Below, in pieces: positions 4,768-5,941 of a stretch of 5,941 nt of DNA (positions within the stretch are counted from its first letter, which is position 1; every line of letters begins with the position of its first letter). Under the pieces are notes generated by a model. That model worked only from the letters and a program-made list of their open reading frames with translations, was not told the DNA's origin and did no database searches. This DNA comes from CBDTTW01 sp965363675 (lineage in GTDB: Bacteria; Bacteroidota; Rhodothermia; Rhodothermales; DASSAV01). Position numbers and translations under genes: made by a program. The DNA lies in contig CBDTTW010000188.1 of NCBI GenBank assembly GCA_965363675.1, forward strand, positions 1 through 5,941. The letters run 5' to 3'.

Positions 4768-5941
4768 ATGGACAACGTCACGCACACCCTTGCCGGCCTG
4801 CTGCTCGCCGAGTCGGCGGTGCGGCTGCGCGCGCGCCGCACCGGCCGCGAGCCCGCCCCGCGCCTGCGCGCCGTCGCGGCCGTCGCCTCGGTCGTGGCCG
4901 CCAACCTCCCCGACGCCGACCTCCTGTACACCGGCATCGGCGCCGACCGCCTGGCCTACATGCTCCACCACCGGGGGCACACGCACACCGTGGTCATCGC
5001 CCTCCTCGGGGGGCTGCTGCTCTGGGGCGCCGCCGCGCTCTTTTGGCGCCTGCGCGCCCGCGCGCCGCTCGGGCGCGGCCCGTCCCTCTGGCTCCTCGGG
5101 CTGCTCACCGCCGCCGCGCTCAGCCACATCCTGCTCGACTGGACCAACAGCTACGGCGTCCACCCGTTCTGGCCGTTCTACAACGGCTGGCTCTACGGCG
5201 ATGCCGTCTTCATCATCGAGCCGTGGCTTTGGGTCGCCGCCGTCCCCGCGCTTGCCCTTGCCGCCCCGAGCCGCCTCGGGCGCGCGCTCCTGTGGCTCGT
5301 GCTCGCGGCCGGTCTGGCCCTTGCATGGGTCGTGCCGCTCGTGCCTGCAGGCGCGGCCGCCGCCCTCAGCGCCGGGGCCGCGCTCTCGGTCGCGCTCGCG
5401 CGGGCGCTGCGCCCCGGCCCGCGCGCGGCGGCCGCGCTCGGCCTGTGGGTCGCCGTCACGCTCGTCATGGCCGCCGGCGCCGCCGGCGCCGCCGAGGCCG
5501 CGCGCCGGGCCGCCCCCGCCGCCCACGTCCTCGACGTGGTTGTGACGCCCATGCCCGCCAACCCGCTGTGCCACACGGTCATCCTCCTGGAGCGCTCCGG
5601 ACCCCTCTACCGGGTGACGACCGGCCGCGCCGCCGGGCTCGCCGCCCTCGTCCCCGCCGCGCGCTGCCCCTCCGAGAGCCGCTTCGATCTGTCCGCCCCC
5701 GCCTCGGCCCGCCCTCCGAGCCCGGCTGTCGTGTGGAGCGCCGAGTGGAGCGCCCCCCACGCCGAGCTGCGAGCGCTCGCCCGCGAGAGCTGCCCGGCCC
5801 GCGCCGCCCTTCAGTTCATCCGCGCCCCGGTCTGGCGCGCCGCCGAAGGCGGCGCCGTCGTGCTCGGCGACGCCCGCTTCGGCGGCGCCGCCCCCGGCGC
5901 CATGTTCACCGTTGCCGCGCCGCGCCGCTCCGACGCCTGCC
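4768..5941 (+). CDS. YdjM-like membrane-bound metal-dependent hydrolase (3' partial)
   Basis: The frame from ATG 4768 stays open to the window end, giving 391 residues plus one base; the stop lies outside. The N-terminus MDNVTHTLAG is the usual opening of the YdjM/YbcI-like family (PF04307 type). Probable metal ligands and signatures follow: LPDAD (47-51), HHRGHTHT (67-74), SHILLDWTNSYGVHPFWPF (119-137) and YGDAVFIIEPWLW (143-155). Hydrophobic stretches near 75-92, 107-123, 147-165, 172-192, 195-210 and 222-240 indicate an integral inner-membrane protein. The segment VVVTPMPANPLCHTVI (257-272) begins a soluble C-terminal domain common in the longer members. The physiological substrate of the family is unknown, and hydrolase activity is a name by homology. 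No Shine-Dalgarno sequence is seen; the start rests on the conserved N-terminus. It is divergent from the arsenosugar operon, with no evident functional link. By family length it should end soon after the window. Confidence 0.88.
   Translation, partial: MDNVTHTLAGLLLAESAVRLRARRTGREPAPRLRAVAAVASVVAANLPDADLLYTGIGADRLAYMLHHRGHTHTVVIALLGGLLLWGAAALFWRLRARAPLGRGPSLWLLGLLTAAALSHILLDWTNSYGVHPFWPFYNGWLYGDAVFIIEPWLWVAAVPALALAAPSRLGRALLWLVLAAGLALAWVVPLVPAGAAAALSAGAALSVALARALRPGPRAAAALGLWVAVTLVMAAGAAGAAEAARRAAPAAHVLDVVVTPMPANPLCHTVILLERSGPLYRVTTGRAAGLAALVPAARCPSESRFDLSAPASARPPSPAVVWSAEWSAPHAELRALARESCPARAALQFIRAPVWRAAEGGAVVLGDARFGGAAPGAMFTVAAPRRSDAC
5470..5493 (+). repeat. Short 9-bp tandem repeat (GCCGCCGGC) within the membrane hydrolase gene
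   Basis: GCCGCCGGC occurs twice in tandem (5470-5478, 5479-5487) followed by a partial third copy, encoding Ala-Ala-Gly units at residues 235-242 at the end of a hydrophobic segment. Being a multiple of three, copy-number slippage would keep the frame. Confidence 0.6.

Noticed and set aside
4790..5545. A 251-codon plus-strand frame inside the last gene.
   Set aside because: It is a Pro/Ser/Arg-rich shadow in the second frame of the membrane hydrolase, whose own frame (from 4768) contains all the conserved motifs.
4723..5760. A 345-codon minus-strand frame opposite the membrane hydrolase.
   Set aside because: It is a Gly/Arg/Glu-rich low-complexity antisense product with no motif, explained by GC bias.
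1..5941. Search for mobile elements, CRISPR arrays, tRNA genes and attachment sites.
   Set aside because: No transposase-like product, long inverted repeats, regularly spaced repeats or tRNA-like cloverleaf was recognised; base composition is uniform apart from short gaps between genes.

Overview
The window is a very GC-rich stretch (above 70 % G+C, judged by eye) of ordinary-looking bacterial chromosome. It carries six protein genes: two run off the window ends and four form one minus-strand operon. A Bacteroidota-type outer-membrane beta-barrel protein, promoter-like sequences resembling the Bacteroidota TAnnTTTG element, and strong GC bias together suggest a high-GC member of the Rhodothermota/Bacteroidota group. 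That placement is inference; there is no rRNA or marker gene here to prove it.

Layout. Bases 1-1626 (+) hold the C-terminal 541 residues of an outer-membrane beta-barrel (TonB-receptor-like) protein. Bases 1623-4581 (-) hold a four-gene arsenosugar biosynthesis cluster. In transcription order these are a TIGR04282-type glycosyltransferase (3886-4581), a CMD/AhpD-fold peroxidase-like protein (3462-3794), the radical SAM enzyme ArsS (2313-3425) and a TIGR04283-type family 2 glycosyltransferase (1623-2300). Bases 4582-4767 are a divergent control region with one candidate promoter on each strand. Bases 4768-5941 (+) hold a membrane protein of the YdjM-like 'metal-dependent hydrolase' family, still open at the window end.

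How the genes fit together. ArsS attaches the 5'-deoxyadenosyl group of SAM to dimethylated trivalent arsenic, giving a dimethylarsinoyl-deoxyadenosine intermediate. The two glycosyltransferase-family proteins are the obvious candidates for converting or decorating that intermediate into finished oxo-arsenosugars, and the small CMD protein is a conserved partner of unknown chemistry. The methyltransferase ArsM that makes the dimethylarsenic substrate is not in this operon, so it must lie elsewhere in the genome or be supplied in trans. The two outer genes have no evident link to arsenic.

I found no mobile element, CRISPR array, tRNA or rRNA. The system is a recognisable one rather than a new class. 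The less-described points are the missing arsM, the altered AhpD active-site positions in the peroxidase-like protein, the non-ATG starts, and the interlocked stop codons at the convergent junction. No stretch longer than about 190 bases lacks a gene.
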